64,000 nucleotides of DNA from JAEWWD01 sp964440115 (GTDB lineage: Bacteria; Bacillota; Clostridia; Christensenellales; CAG-138): contig CAYTPV010000008.1 in the NCBI GenBank assembly GCA_964440115.1, positions 124,001 through 188,000 on the forward strand. Direction: 5' to 3'. This document shows positions 42,252-50,474 of this stretch, in pieces (the stretch's first letter is position 1; each line of letters begins with the position of its first letter). The notes under the pieces are model-generated. The model did no database searches, was not told the DNA's origin, and saw nothing but the letters and a program-made list of their open reading frames with translations. The position numbers and the translations under genes are program-made.

Positions 42252-42407
42252 TTATGCAGGCGGCAGCATTGTAACACCGCTTATGAAAAACTTTCTCAGA
42301 GGATATATAGGTTCAATAAGGTTAAGACAAAACAAAAGTAAGCCGCCCACCGTGATTAGCAGGAAAATAACTTCACAAAATAATCCGCCCAATGCTATTG
42401 ACTCCAT
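42252..42407 (-). CDS. Possible 51-residue membrane peptide
   Basis: An open frame MESIALGGLFCEVIFLLITV... has one long hydrophobic helix and ends TMLPPA. It is divergent from arsR and starts right next to an ArsR-type operator. No Shine-Dalgarno site is visible, so it could be leaderless or spurious. No family recognised. Confidence 0.25.
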   Translation of the reverse strand: MESIALGGLFCEVIFLLITVGGLLLFCLNLIEPIYPLRKFFISGVTMLPPA

Positions 42408-42445
42408 CGTAATAAAACGATATAGTATCATCGTAATAATACGAT
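42398..42445 (+). promoter_or_regulatory. arsR promoter with two ArsR operators
   Basis: TTGACT, 17 bases, TATAGT makes a good promoter. ATCGTAATAAAACGAT (42406) fills the spacer and ATCGTAATAATACGAT (42430) follows the -10 box. Bound repressor would block the polymerase at both sites. Confidence 0.75.
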
Positions 42446-42460
42446 GGAGTGGTAAATGGA

Positions 42461-42766
42461 ATGGACATCTCGAAGATCTGCAACGCGCTTGGCAACGAAA
42501 CCCGTTATCAGATCGTGAAGGCGCTTAAAAACCGCACGATCGGCACATGCTGCGGCAAAATCCAATACTTTGAAGGCGCAGTCAGCGTGGCGGACGTGGT
42601 CGCTACCACCGGTTTGGCGCAGTCCACCGTTTCCCAGCATCTATCGGTACTTGAACAGGCCGGGCTTATTATCCGGGAAAAGCGCAGCCAATGGACATGT
42701 TTCTTCCTGAACAAGTCGCTGTTAGCGGAGTTTGCCCGCGCGTTTGAAACAGAACTCGTCGATTAA
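42461..42766 (+). CDS. ArsR-family metalloid-responsive repressor
   Basis: 101 residues, winged helix: SVADVVATTGLAQSTVSQHLSVLEQAGLI with the wing at REKRSQWTCFFLNK. Cysteines stand at position 7, as a pair in GTCCGK (30-31) and near the wing (TCF), in reach to bind trivalent arsenic or organoarsenical, though not at the classical ELCVCDL site. Three matching operators surround the gene. It precedes an ArsP-like permease that has its own operator. Confidence 0.87.
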   Translation: MDISKICNALGNETRYQIVKALKNRTIGTCCGKIQYFEGAVSVADVVATTGLAQSTVSQHLSVLEQAGLIIREKRSQWTCFFLNKSLLAEFARAFETELVD

Positions 42767-42784
42767 ATTTTTTTAAGCTTATAT

Positions 42785-42800
42785 ATCGTAAAATTACGAT
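42785..42800 (+). promoter_or_regulatory. Third ArsR operator, upstream of the permease
   Basis: ATCGTAAAATTACGAT is a perfect palindrome matching the two sites upstream of arsR (consensus ATCGTAA.A..ACGAT). It is placed between arsR and the permease gene, implying separate control of the latter. Confidence 0.75.
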
Positions 42801-42822
42801 ATATTGAAAGGGGTTGTACCTT

Positions 42823-43881
42823 ATGCAATTTATTTGGAATCTCCTCAAGGACACGGTACTTTATGTCTTGGGAACCTTGGTACACAATCTTCCGGCACTT
42901 GCCATCGGCGTATTCGTCGCCGCGGCGCTCGGGGTATACCTGGACCCGGAAAAGCTGAAGGGCTGGCTCATGCGCCGTTCATCGGTGTCCATCCCCGCCA
43001 CTGTAGCGTTTGGCGCGTTCACGCCGTTCTGTGCCTGCGGAACGATGGCGATTGTCCTGTCCATGATGGCGACCGCATTACCTTGGGGTCCTATCATGGC
43101 CTTTTTGACCTCCTCCCCGCTGATGAGCCCTGAAGGATTTGTTTTTATCTCGGGTATCATCAGCCCGACATTCGCCATCGCGCTTGCGGTAGCGTCGGTC
43201 GTCATAGGCCTCGGATCGGGGTACATCACCCATTTGATTGAGAAAAAGACGGACTTTTTGAAAGATCAGCTGCGCTTTGCTAATCGGGCAAGCTCCTCTG
43301 CCGCCCCATCGATCATCAAGACGGCTTCCGTTGCCTGCTGCACTCCAAAGGAAGGCACTTGCACCTGCGATGAGAGCATGGCGGAGACGGTTGGATGCTG
43401 CGGCGGTGGAAGCCTGGCGATCGATCCGGCAGTTCGAGTAAGGCCACTCGGAGATTTTTTTAAGAAGCACAAGATTGACCAGCTTTTTAAAAGCGTATTT
43501 GAGCTCGGAGTAGTAAAGATACTCCCCCTCTTCGCGCTGTTTGCAGGCATAGGCTTTATGATCAATAAGTTCATTCCCTCAACTTGGATTACGGCGATTT
43601 TCGGAGCGGACAACATTTTAGCAGTACCTTTGGCTGCGGTCATTGGATTGCCTCTTTACATCAACGGAGACTCCTCGATCCCGCTGATCCAATCCCTGAT
43701 GAAAAGCGGTGTCAGCGGCGGTGCAATGCTTGCGTTCCTCATCACCGGTCCCGGCACCAGCGCGGGTGTCATAGCAGGTATTGCATCGTTTATGAAGAAG
43801 AAAGGCATTGCGCTCTATGTAGGCTATCTGCTCTTCGGTGCGATATTGCTCGGTTATGCGTATGACTTGATTTTTGCCTAG
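42823..43881 (+). CDS. ArsP/SO_0444-type permease, putative organoarsenical efflux
   Basis: 352 residues, about eight membrane helices, DUF318 permease family. The conserved first-half motif is GAFTPFCACGTMAIVLSM and the second-half counterpart is GLPLYINGDSSIPLIQSLM. A Cys-rich cytoplasmic loop (ACCTPKEGTCTC...GCCGGG, residues ~165-195) could receive metalloid. Adjacent ArsR and shared operators support export of an arsenical, probably trivalent methylarsenic as for ArsP. The ATG follows AAAGGGG; an in-frame TTG three codons earlier is less likely. Confidence 0.82.
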   Translation: MQFIWNLLKDTVLYVLGTLVHNLPALAIGVFVAAALGVYLDPEKLKGWLMRRSSVSIPATVAFGAFTPFCACGTMAIVLSMMATALPWGPIMAFLTSSPLMSPEGFVFISGIISPTFAIALAVASVVIGLGSGYITHLIEKKTDFLKDQLRFANRASSSAAPSIIKTASVACCTPKEGTCTCDESMAETVGCCGGGSLAIDPAVRVRPLGDFFKKHKIDQLFKSVFELGVVKILPLFALFAGIGFMINKFIPSTWITAIFGADNILAVPLAAVIGLPLYINGDSSIPLIQSLMKSGVSGGAMLAFLITGPGTSAGVIAGIASFMKKKGIALYVGYLLFGAILLGYAYDLIFA

Positions 43882-43936
43882 ACCATCTGGCTTTTATGCG
43901 GTTGTGTGAACCATCAGTGGGTTTTTTAGTGAATTT

Positions 43937-44003
43937 TTGGTGATGTTCACGGCACGAAATAAGCCCCTAAATTAGGGGCTTTTTCTTGGCGGAGAGAAAG
44001 GGA
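43937..44003. repeat. Direct repeat copy 3 (terminator plus tRNA-3'-like end)
   Basis: GGTGATGTTCACGGCACG, AAGCCCCTAAATTAGGGGCTT with T-run, then TTGGCGGAGAGAAAGGGA. On the plus strand it also terminates the permease gene. On the minus strand it reads as tRNA-Ser 3' end (CTCTCCGCCA) plus terminator, but no complete tRNA precedes it. Confidence 0.7.
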
Positions 44004-44125
44004 TTTGCTCCCTAAAAGTACGGACGGATAACTATGGTTGCCAAAATCATCGCCCGGGCTGTATGATGGGAAAAAGGATTGCGCAAGCGCCCGCCATCCA
44101 ATACTTTCGGGCAGGATATTCGCTT

Positions 44126-44608
44126 ATGAAGCTTTTGATACTTTCCGATTCGCATCAGGAAATCAACGCTATGGTAGAAGCTGTCGGGCGCGAGCAGCCG
44201 GATAGGATACTGCACCTTGGCGACCATTATGCCGACGCGCAGGAACTGGCGCTGTACTTTCCGGATATTCCCCTGCACGCTGTGGAGGGGAATACGGATT
44301 ACGCGCCCGGCGCACCCGCCGAGCTGCTGCTGCCCATCGACGGCAAGCTACTTTACATGACGCACGGGCATTTTTACGGCGTGAAAACGGGGCTTTCGAG
44401 CATCACGCGAAAGGGCAACTCCGTGGGCGCGGATATTGTGCTGTTCGGCCACACACATGTGCCGCTGTTGCGGGACGAAGGGAACATGACGCTGCTGAAT
44501 CCCGGCAGCATTGGCCGCTTCAGCCGGGGGTTTGGCAAACGCGAAGCCACGTATGCCGTGGTGACGATAGAGAATGGGGAAATGGTGTGTGAGATGAGGA
44601 AGGGGTAG
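44126..44608 (+). CDS. YfcE/MJ0936-type metallophosphodiesterase
   Basis: 160 residues with every calcineurin-like metal motif: SDSH (Asp8, His10), LGDHYAD, GNTD, THGH and GHTH. Members hydrolyse phosphodiesters such as bis-pNPP or nucleotide diesters with two metal ions. The ATG preceded by AGGA begins the canonical MKLLILSDSH. A 49-bp piece of this gene is duplicated at 36.3 kb. Confidence 0.9.
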   Translation: MKLLILSDSHQEINAMVEAVGREQPDRILHLGDHYADAQELALYFPDIPLHAVEGNTDYAPGAPAELLLPIDGKLLYMTHGHFYGVKTGLSSITRKGNSVGADIVLFGHTHVPLLRDEGNMTLLNPGSIGRFSRGFGKREATYAVVTIENGEMVCEMRKG

Positions 44609-44632
44609 CAGCCCTCTTGCTGCACCCCAATT

Positions 44633-44658
44633 TATGCGCTGAAAGGCGCATATTTTTG
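44633..44658 (+). terminator. Intrinsic terminator after the phosphodiesterase
   Basis: TATGCGC / GCGCATA followed by TTTTTG. The interval from here to 44982 has a minus-strand frame without a ribosome site or family, and a second hairpin at 44858-44888 (GCTTGCGG / CCGCAGGC followed by T-run). No supported gene lies in it. Confidence 0.7.
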
Positions 44659-44982
44659 TTTTATGCCCTTATATGCGCATAATCCAATTCCCCCCAAACC
44701 TTGACTCCAGTCGCTTCCATACTGTAAAGTATACATATATACATGTTTTTTACCCCCGCGAGGCGCAGCCCCGCACAGGAGAAAGCCGGAATTGCTTGGT
44801 TTTTCCGGCTCGTACCCCGTAAGCAGCCACACAGAAAATGCATATTTTTGCTCATTCACGCTTGCGGTTTATTCCGCAGGCGTTTTTATATAGACTGGCA
44901 ACCCGTTTTATAGCGGGAAGTAAGAAGGAGGCGCAATAAAAGTACATAGCGGGCGGTAAGCCCGCGATAAGGAGGATATACC

Positions 44983-46254
44983 ATGCATCAGAAGAAAACC
45001 ATTCATCTTGGCATCGGGTTCGCAACGGGAAGAAAGAGCTTCCAGAAGGTACTCCGGACATATATTTTAAGCTGGATGGAAAGCGGACTCATCGAAAACG
45101 AAAACATCAAACTGCATCTGTTCATAGCCTACGACGTGAAATATTCTAAAACCGAGCCTTCGGATTATACCGGCGTCAGCTCTGAGCTTCTCTCACTTGT
45201 GGACGGCGCCGTATTCATAGGGCAGGATACCATTACGCGCGAAATCAAAGAACTTTCATCCAATAAAATCTTAAGCGCAAACCGTGCGGAACAGTTCTTC
45301 CGGGGCGGCTATGCGGGCATGCGCAACGCCATACTGTATTACGCGCTCAAGCACAAAATGGATTATCTGCTGTTTTTAGACGACGACGAATACCCGCTTG
45401 CCGTTACCCGGACGCGCGACACTGCCGTATGGAGCGGGCAGCACGTGCTGCGCACGCACTTACAATCCATACGCCACGCGGATATCACGCACGGCCATCA
45501 TTGCGGCTATATATCGCCCATCCCCGCGATCTCGTTTGACGAACGCCTCAAAGAGGACCAGTTTCAGATGTTCGTGGAAGCGCTGAGCAACGACATCGTA
45601 TCGTGGGATACCATCAAATCCACCATGCGGCACGGCGGCGTCACTTACGCCGATACGGGCGTGCTTGTGCGGGAGGATGCGCACGAAGTAAACGCGGTCA
45701 ATCGGGCGAAGTTCATATCCGGCTCGAATTTGTGCATCAATCTGACGCGGCCCGAGCGCGTCAACGCGTTTTTCAACCCGCCGGGCGCGCGCGGCGAGGA
45801 TACATTCTTGGGCACGACGCTTTTGAACCGTACGGTATTGAAGGTGCCCTGCTATACCTTCCACGACGGGTTCAGCACCTACAACCATCTATTGGACGGC
45901 GTGCTGCCCATACAGCTTACTTCCGTTACGCTCACGCCGCAGGTCGCGGCGCGGTTTTACAGGGCGTGCGTAGGCTGGGTGCGATATAAGCCGCTGCTTC
46001 TATATATTACGCAGCGCGAGCGCTACGAAGAAAGAATTCAGCAAATGCGCGAAAATTTAGCGAAAACCATACCTGCCGTCAGCGCGTATTTTCATCACGC
46101 GGGCTTTGGCGGCATACCCGGCGAATTGAACAGCTTCGACAGCAACGTGCGCGAACATTACCGCGCGTTTATGCAAATGCAGAACTCCTGGGCGGTGCTG
46201 CGTGATTATGCGGCACAGTACGGTATACATCGGCTTACAAAGCCCGCAATTTAA
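44983..46254 (+). CDS. GT-A-like glycosyltransferase family protein
   Basis: 423 residues. The clearest feature is LLFLDDDEYPL near 130, a DxD-type metal/nucleotide-sugar site at the end of a strand, preceded by RNAILYYALKHKMDY as in GT-A folds. Downstream, FNPPGARGEDTFLGTTLLNR carries a plausible acceptor-site acidic pair. The donor and acceptor are unknown. AGGAGG precedes the ATG, and a small GCGGGC/GCCCGC hairpin sits just before it. The following gene is a small-helical-family member. Confidence 0.7.
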   Translation: MHQKKTIHLGIGFATGRKSFQKVLRTYILSWMESGLIENENIKLHLFIAYDVKYSKTEPSDYTGVSSELLSLVDGAVFIGQDTITREIKELSSNKILSANRAEQFFRGGYAGMRNAILYYALKHKMDYLLFLDDDEYPLAVTRTRDTAVWSGQHVLRTHLQSIRHADITHGHHCGYISPIPAISFDERLKEDQFQMFVEALSNDIVSWDTIKSTMRHGGVTYADTGVLVREDAHEVNAVNRAKFISGSNLCINLTRPERVNAFFNPPGARGEDTFLGTTLLNRTVLKVPCYTFHDGFSTYNHLLDGVLPIQLTSVTLTPQVAARFYRACVGWVRYKPLLLYITQRERYEERIQQMRENLAKTIPAVSAYFHHAGFGGIPGELNSFDSNVREHYRAFMQMQNSWAVLRDYAAQYGIHRLTKPAI

Positions 46255-46332
46255 ACAGACGCCGCACGTTTAGAAGACTGCGCATATAGTCCGCATATAG
46301 TAGACTATCAGAGCGGAAAGGCCGGTGCGCAT

Positions 46333-46869
46333 ATGGATTTGGAATCCACCGTTCATAAGCTATGGATCGATTACCTTGTTTGGATTCGGGATTATATTTA
46401 TTTACTTATGACGCGCCGGGACGGCATGCAGTATGTGCAGGATAGGCTGACGCGGCTCACAAATGAGATTTCAGCTTTCTTTGCCCCGTTTTATGGCGAG
46501 CAGGTTGCCAATCAGTTCGGCGATCTATTAAATCGTCATGTCGACCTGATCGCGCAGTACACAGCCATCGTACATTCCAATGAAACGCCGGAACCGTTAA
46601 GGGATGCATTGTACGCGAATGAAGACGACATGGCGAAACTGTTTGCGTCAATCAACCCGTATTGGGACGAAGCCGCCTGGCAAAAGCTGCTTCAAAATTT
46701 ATCCTATCTTGAGGAAACCCTGATATGGGCGCTGCATCGAAACGGATATGGGGAAGCCATCGCGAAGTATGATGATATCTACGCCAACATCGACAACATC
46801 ATCGACTATATGCTAGACGGACTCATCAAACAGTTTGGCTCCACTCCGTCACAAGGGCCGACCGGATGA
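46333..46869 (+). CDS. Small helical family member, copy 6
   Basis: 178 residues, closest in style to copy 4 near 13.5 kb: W-I-D-Y-L-V-W-I-R-D-Y-I near the start, FYGEQVANQFGDLLNRHVDL, LFASINPYWDEAAWQ and a C-terminal MLDGLIKQFG. This form matches most directly the widespread Firmicutes family of ~150-180-residue helical proteins. GCATATAGTCC and GCATATAGTAGAC lie 35-55 bases upstream, similar to the box of the 11-13 kb copies. Confidence 0.78.
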   Translation: MDLESTVHKLWIDYLVWIRDYIYLLMTRRDGMQYVQDRLTRLTNEISAFFAPFYGEQVANQFGDLLNRHVDLIAQYTAIVHSNETPEPLRDALYANEDDMAKLFASINPYWDEAAWQKLLQNLSYLEETLIWALHRNGYGEAIAKYDDIYANIDNIIDYMLDGLIKQFGSTPSQGPTG

Positions 46870-46886
46870 TATAGCTAATTTTATAA

Positions 46887-47129
46887 GAGGTATCGCCGCC
46901 TCTAGGGGCGGCGACGATAATTTTTTATACAGGGGGGCTAATCGGCTGCAGCCGCTTAGCCCCCCTGTACCCCGTAAGGACAAACTCCTGTGTTATGCAC
47001 CCCTCTTTGAGACTATCATAATAAACTCGCAGAGATGCATAGCAAGCGACAACTCTTAGGGGAGGCGAGGGGGCTTTGCCCCCTCCCAATAAAAATATAT
47101 CGTCGACGCCTACATAGGCGGCGATACCT
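46887..47129. repeat. GGTATCG-family composite element, complete
   Basis: Left cap AGGTATCGCCGCC...GGCGGCGACGA with T-run, a GGGGGGCTAATCGGCTGC module, spacer, a GGAGGCGAGGGGGC/GCCCCCTCCC module and right cap GTCGACGCC...GGCGGCGATACC. The spacer contains TATGCACCCCT and, inverted, GCATAGCAAG, both recurring in the elements at 59.9 and 60.2 kb. Confidence 0.85.
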
Positions 47130-47210
47130 CTGCTCAGAACTCCTTTTTGTATAACGGTGAACATGATTTTCCAGTAATATCAAATTAAGATCAAAATAAG
47201 ATCAAGCTGC

Positions 47211-47243
47211 CCCCGAAATCGACAATTCGTGCAGATTTCGGGG
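47211..47243. promoter_or_regulatory. Perfect hairpin upstream of the clostripain gene
   Basis: CCCCGAAATC / GATTTCGGGG, ten-base arms, 13-base loop, without a strong T-run. Two direct repeats (AAGATCAA) lie just upstream. The role is unclear: weak terminator or cis-regulatory RNA. Confidence 0.4.
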
Positions 47244-47370
47244 CATTTCATGCACATTTTCCCCCAACACCGGTATATTATCTTATCATATACATCAAAT
47301 TTAAAAAATGGTATTGTTATGAAGTCACTGTATCATTTTCACAAGTGAAAAACACAAATTAAGGAGATTT

Positions 47371-49365
47371 ATGAAGAAGCTCGTATCATTCCTTCTTTGC
47401 CTGCTGATGCTGCTCGCATCGCTCAGTGGCTGTTCAAGTCAACCCGCGGCCGCCCCTGAAGAGACCGCCGCACCCGCCGAAACTCCGGCCGCGGCGGAAC
47501 CCGCAGTTGCCGAGCCTGGCACATGGGCCATCTACTGGTATCTGTGCGGTACCGATCTTGAAACCGAAGGCGGCGCGGCCACCAACGACCTCAACGAGCT
47601 GCTGCAGGTGAAACTGCCCGAGAACGTGAAGGTCATCATACAGACCGGCGGCACCGAAACCTGGCAGAACGAAGTCGTGGACCCCAACTATATCGAGCGA
47701 TTCGTATACGATTCGACCGGCTTGCAGAAGGTTGCGCAGCTTCCTTTGAGCAGCATGGGCGACCCCGCTACTCTTTCTGACTTCCTTTCCTTTGCATCCA
47801 CCAACTATCCCGCTGAAAAGCAGATGATGCTGTTCTGGAATCACGGCGGCGGATCGGTATCCGGCGCGGCGTTCGATCAGCTTTACGAAAACGACTCCCT
47901 GACGCTTGCCGAAATGTATCAGGCGTTCGGCTCCGTATTTACGCCTTCCGCCGAAAACCCGCCTTTTGAGGTCATCGGCTTTGATACCTGCCTCATGGCC
48001 ACACTGGATACGGCCTATACCTTCTCGGATCTCGGCAAATACCTCGTCGCATCCGAAGAAGTGGAGCCGGGCAACGGCTGGAACTACACCGGCTTTGTGG
48101 GCGCTCTTGCAGAAAATACCCAAATGACCGGCGCGGAGCTTGGGCAGGTTATCTGCGACAGCTACGTGAAGGGCTGCGAAGACGTGGGCACGCAGGACAG
48201 GATCACGCTGTCCGTCACCGATCTTTCCAAGGTGCAGCCGCTTCTGACGGCGTATGACAACATGGGCAAGGAAGCGCTTTCCTACGCGTGCGCCGATCCT
48301 TCCTTCTTTGCGGATTTGGGCCGCAGCGCGGGCAAAACGGAAAACTACGGCGGCAACACGGACGATCAGGGTTACACCAACATGGTCGACCTTGGCGATC
48401 TTGCGCGCAACAGCGCCAATATACTGCCTGAAAACCAGAGCGCAGTGCTTTCTTCTTTGGAAGATTGCATCGTCTATAAGGTAAACGGCCCCTACCGGCA
48501 GCAGGCCACCGGCCTTTCCTGCTACTATTCCTACAACGGCGACGTGGACGATCTCAACGGGTTCATCACGGCCAGCCCCAGCGCAGCGTTCAAATATCTG
48601 TACGCGTATGAAATCACGGGCACGCTGCCTGAGGACGGCATGGAGTATATCTCCGAGATGCAATACGAAGAGCTGCCCGAAATCCCGACCATTGAAAACG
48701 CCAACCTGCAGGACGCGCCGCTGACCGTGGACGACGAAGGCTATGCCGTGCTCGATATCGGGCCGGACAACGCGAGTATTCTGACCGGCGTGTATTTTGA
48801 GCTGTTCTATGCTGATATCGACAGCGACACCATGTACCTGCTCGGTCGCGACAACGATATCATCGCCGATTGGGAAACCGGCGTGTTCAAGGATAACTTC
48901 CGCGGCGTGTGGGGCGCGATCGACGGCCATCTCGTATACATGGAGCTCAACTACGAGGGTGACGATTACAACCTGTACAATGTCCCCATACTCATCAACG
49001 GCGAAGAATACAACCTGAGCGTGGCGTATAGCTTCACGGATGAAGCGTATTTCATACTCGGCGCGAATAAGCCCATCGATGAAAGCGGCATGGCGGATAA
49101 GAACCTTGTGCAGCTCAAAGAGGGCGACGAAATCACCACGCTGCATTATTCCATGCCCATTTCGGGGGAATCGACCGAGCTGACGCAGGTGCAGGTGGAT
49201 ACCTTCACCGTGACGGCGGATACGAGCTTTACGGAAATGGATATGGGCGACGGCACGTTCGTGATGGTATTTGAAATGACGGATATCAACGACAACACGG
49301 CGACATCTGAGACGGCGGTGTTCACCGTGGAAGACGGAGCGATCACAACGTCTGTCGGCATGTAA
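47371..49365 (+). CDS. Clostripain-family (C11) cysteine peptidase, lipoprotein
   Basis: 664 residues. It has a lipoprotein signal (SLSGC, Cys21), an Ala/Pro/Glu-rich linker to about residue 50, then the C11 peptidase domain. The catalytic dyad is visible: LFWNHGGG (His158) and GFDTCLMA (Cys207). The last ~230 residues are beta-rich and probably form an accessory domain. The enzyme is tethered outside the membrane and cleaves after basic residues in known relatives. AAGGAG precedes the ATG, and a strong terminator follows. Confidence 0.88.
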   Translation: MKKLVSFLLCLLMLLASLSGCSSQPAAAPEETAAPAETPAAAEPAVAEPGTWAIYWYLCGTDLETEGGAATNDLNELLQVKLPENVKVIIQTGGTETWQNEVVDPNYIERFVYDSTGLQKVAQLPLSSMGDPATLSDFLSFASTNYPAEKQMMLFWNHGGGSVSGAAFDQLYENDSLTLAEMYQAFGSVFTPSAENPPFEVIGFDTCLMATLDTAYTFSDLGKYLVASEEVEPGNGWNYTGFVGALAENTQMTGAELGQVICDSYVKGCEDVGTQDRITLSVTDLSKVQPLLTAYDNMGKEALSYACADPSFFADLGRSAGKTENYGGNTDDQGYTNMVDLGDLARNSANILPENQSAVLSSLEDCIVYKVNGPYRQQATGLSCYYSYNGDVDDLNGFITASPSAAFKYLYAYEITGTLPEDGMEYISEMQYEELPEIPTIENANLQDAPLTVDDEGYAVLDIGPDNASILTGVYFELFYADIDSDTMYLLGRDNDIIADWETGVFKDNFRGVWGAIDGHLVYMELNYEGDDYNLYNVPILINGEEYNLSVAYSFTDEAYFILGANKPIDESGMADKNLVQLKEGDEITTLHYSMPISGESTELTQVQVDTFTVTADTSFTEMDMGDGTFVMVFEMTDINDNTATSETAVFTVEDGAITTSVGM

Positions 49366-49390
49366 ATTTTACGAGCCGGGTTTTATAGCA

Positions 49391-49424
49391 AGGGGCTGTC
49401 TCAGATGAGGCAGCCCTTTTTATA
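49391..49424 (+). terminator. Intrinsic terminator of the clostripain gene
   Basis: GGGCTG(T)CTCA / GAGGCAGCCC with a GAT loop, then TTTTTAT; it abuts a GGTATCG element. Confidence 0.85.
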
Positions 49425-49816
49425 GGTATCGACGCCTATTTATAAAGTGGGAGGGCTTTACGCAGTTCGCAATGGTCGCGCTTTGTCGCGGCATGTGCCG
49501 CTTCCTTGCGTTCCCTTGCTCACTGGTCTTTCGCTGCGCTTCGTCCTCCACTGGAGGCGCGCAGCTCCGACTCCCCGCGCCCCCTAGAGAACGACTGACA
49601 CATATCGCGTGCTAAGCACAAAATATGTTCTTTTCTAACCGTTGGATAGAGGTCGCGGGAAGTCAAACCCTACCACCACTTGTAGCTAAGTTGCATTTTG
49701 GTAAGTAGCCGCAAATAATTCGAAACCTTCGGGGGGCAGGGGGGCGGAGCGGCCAGAGCCGCAACGCCCCCCTGTATAAAAAATATTCGTCGCCGCCTAT
49801 AAAGGCGTCGATACCT
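49423..49816. repeat. GGTATCG-family composite element with shortened left cap
   Basis: The left cap is only GGTATCGACGCC. Then come GTGGGAGGGCTTT, the inverted module CGCAGTTCGCAATGGTC...CCTTGCTCACTGG with stem GCGGCA/TGCCGC, a long spacer, GGGGGGCGGAGCGGCC and the right cap GTCGCCGCC...GGCGTCGATACC. It lies between convergent genes. Confidence 0.83.
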
Positions 49817-49821
49817 TATGC

Positions 49822-50223
49822 TTACCCCAGCGCAACCACAAGCGCGCCCGCAAGCGCAATCAGCAGCCCAATTCCGCAAAGTATGAGATCCGCTTTGTTG
49901 CTTGTTCCCTTTTTATTGATCTCCTGCGGCCGATTGGGGTTATACAGCACATCGACCACCTGCCCGGTCTGGTAAGAGGACGTGTACGCCTTTGCCAGTT
50001 TCGTTTCGTATACGCCGCCCTCGGCTTCGTAGCGCACCCGCGCGATATACTCCCTTGTTCGCACGCCGTTGTTTCTGCGGTCTCTTTCCACGACCTCCGT
50101 AATGATCCCCTGTGCGGTCTCTGTACAGCGTTTCCTCTTAATTGTGCGGATGAGTATGTTAGAAAGTGTGACGAGAATGAAAATGACCCCGACAAGTAGC
50201 AACACAACGGCCGTGATATCCAT
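49822..50223 (-). CDS. DUF3592-domain membrane protein
   Basis: 133 residues: membrane helices near 5-26 and 112-131 around a DUF3592 domain (TAQGIITEVVERDRRNNG, YQTGQVVDVLYNPNRPQE). It is a distant relative of the tandem pair at 10.1-11.0 kb. GGAGAG precedes the chosen ATG; the frame is open 15 codons further without a ribosome site. Function unknown. Confidence 0.8.
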   Translation of the reverse strand: MDITAVVLLLVGVIFILVTLSNILIRTIKRKRCTETAQGIITEVVERDRRNNGVRTREYIARVRYEAEGGVYETKLAKAYTSSYQTGQVVDVLYNPNRPQEINKKGTSNKADLILCGIGLLIALAGALVVALG

Positions 50224-50413
50224 AGGAACTCTCCTTTCATAGACATGCGCGTAATAAAATGCGGTCATTCATAGATATTCATCCGAATGTGGCGGTACGC
50301 ATAAGAGATGCTCCATTATAAAACGTGAACAGGTTTGACGGGCCGGGGGGAGTACGTGCTGACGGCATGTTCCAGAAACCGGGTCGTCGTAAAGTGCCGG
50401 GGCGCTATTTCTA

Positions 50414-50466
50414 TAAAAAAGGCTCCGTGTTCCTGTCTTAGCTTAGAACTACGGAGCCTTTTTTAT
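50414..50466. terminator. Intrinsic terminator, bidirectional
   Basis: AAGGCTCCGT / ACGGAGCCTT with a 22-base loop and T-runs on both strands; it ends the comB gene. Confidence 0.8.
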
Positions 50467-50474
50467 ATTGTATT

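Noticed and set aside
43984..44010. Complete tRNA-Ser gene
   Set aside because: Only an acceptor-arm/CCA-like 3' end with a distorted T-arm is visible. The 5' half, anticodon arm and D-arm are absent on the minus strand, so it is recorded as a repeat only.
44632..44859. 75-codon minus-strand frame between the phosphodiesterase and glycosyltransferase genes
   Set aside because: It has no ribosome site, overlaps terminator hairpins at both ends, and alternative frames are equally open.
44946..44976. T-box or other riboswitch before the glycosyltransferase gene
   Set aside because: A GCGGGC/GCCCGC hairpin and a GGTAA string are present, but no T-box core, anti-terminator or other known aptamer pattern.
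47434..49146. 570-codon minus-strand open frame opposite the clostripain gene
   Set aside because: It is antisense to a clear lipoprotein protease with both catalytic residues. Its Arg/Val/His-rich composition is that of a shadow frame in GC-rich DNA, and it has no ribosome site.
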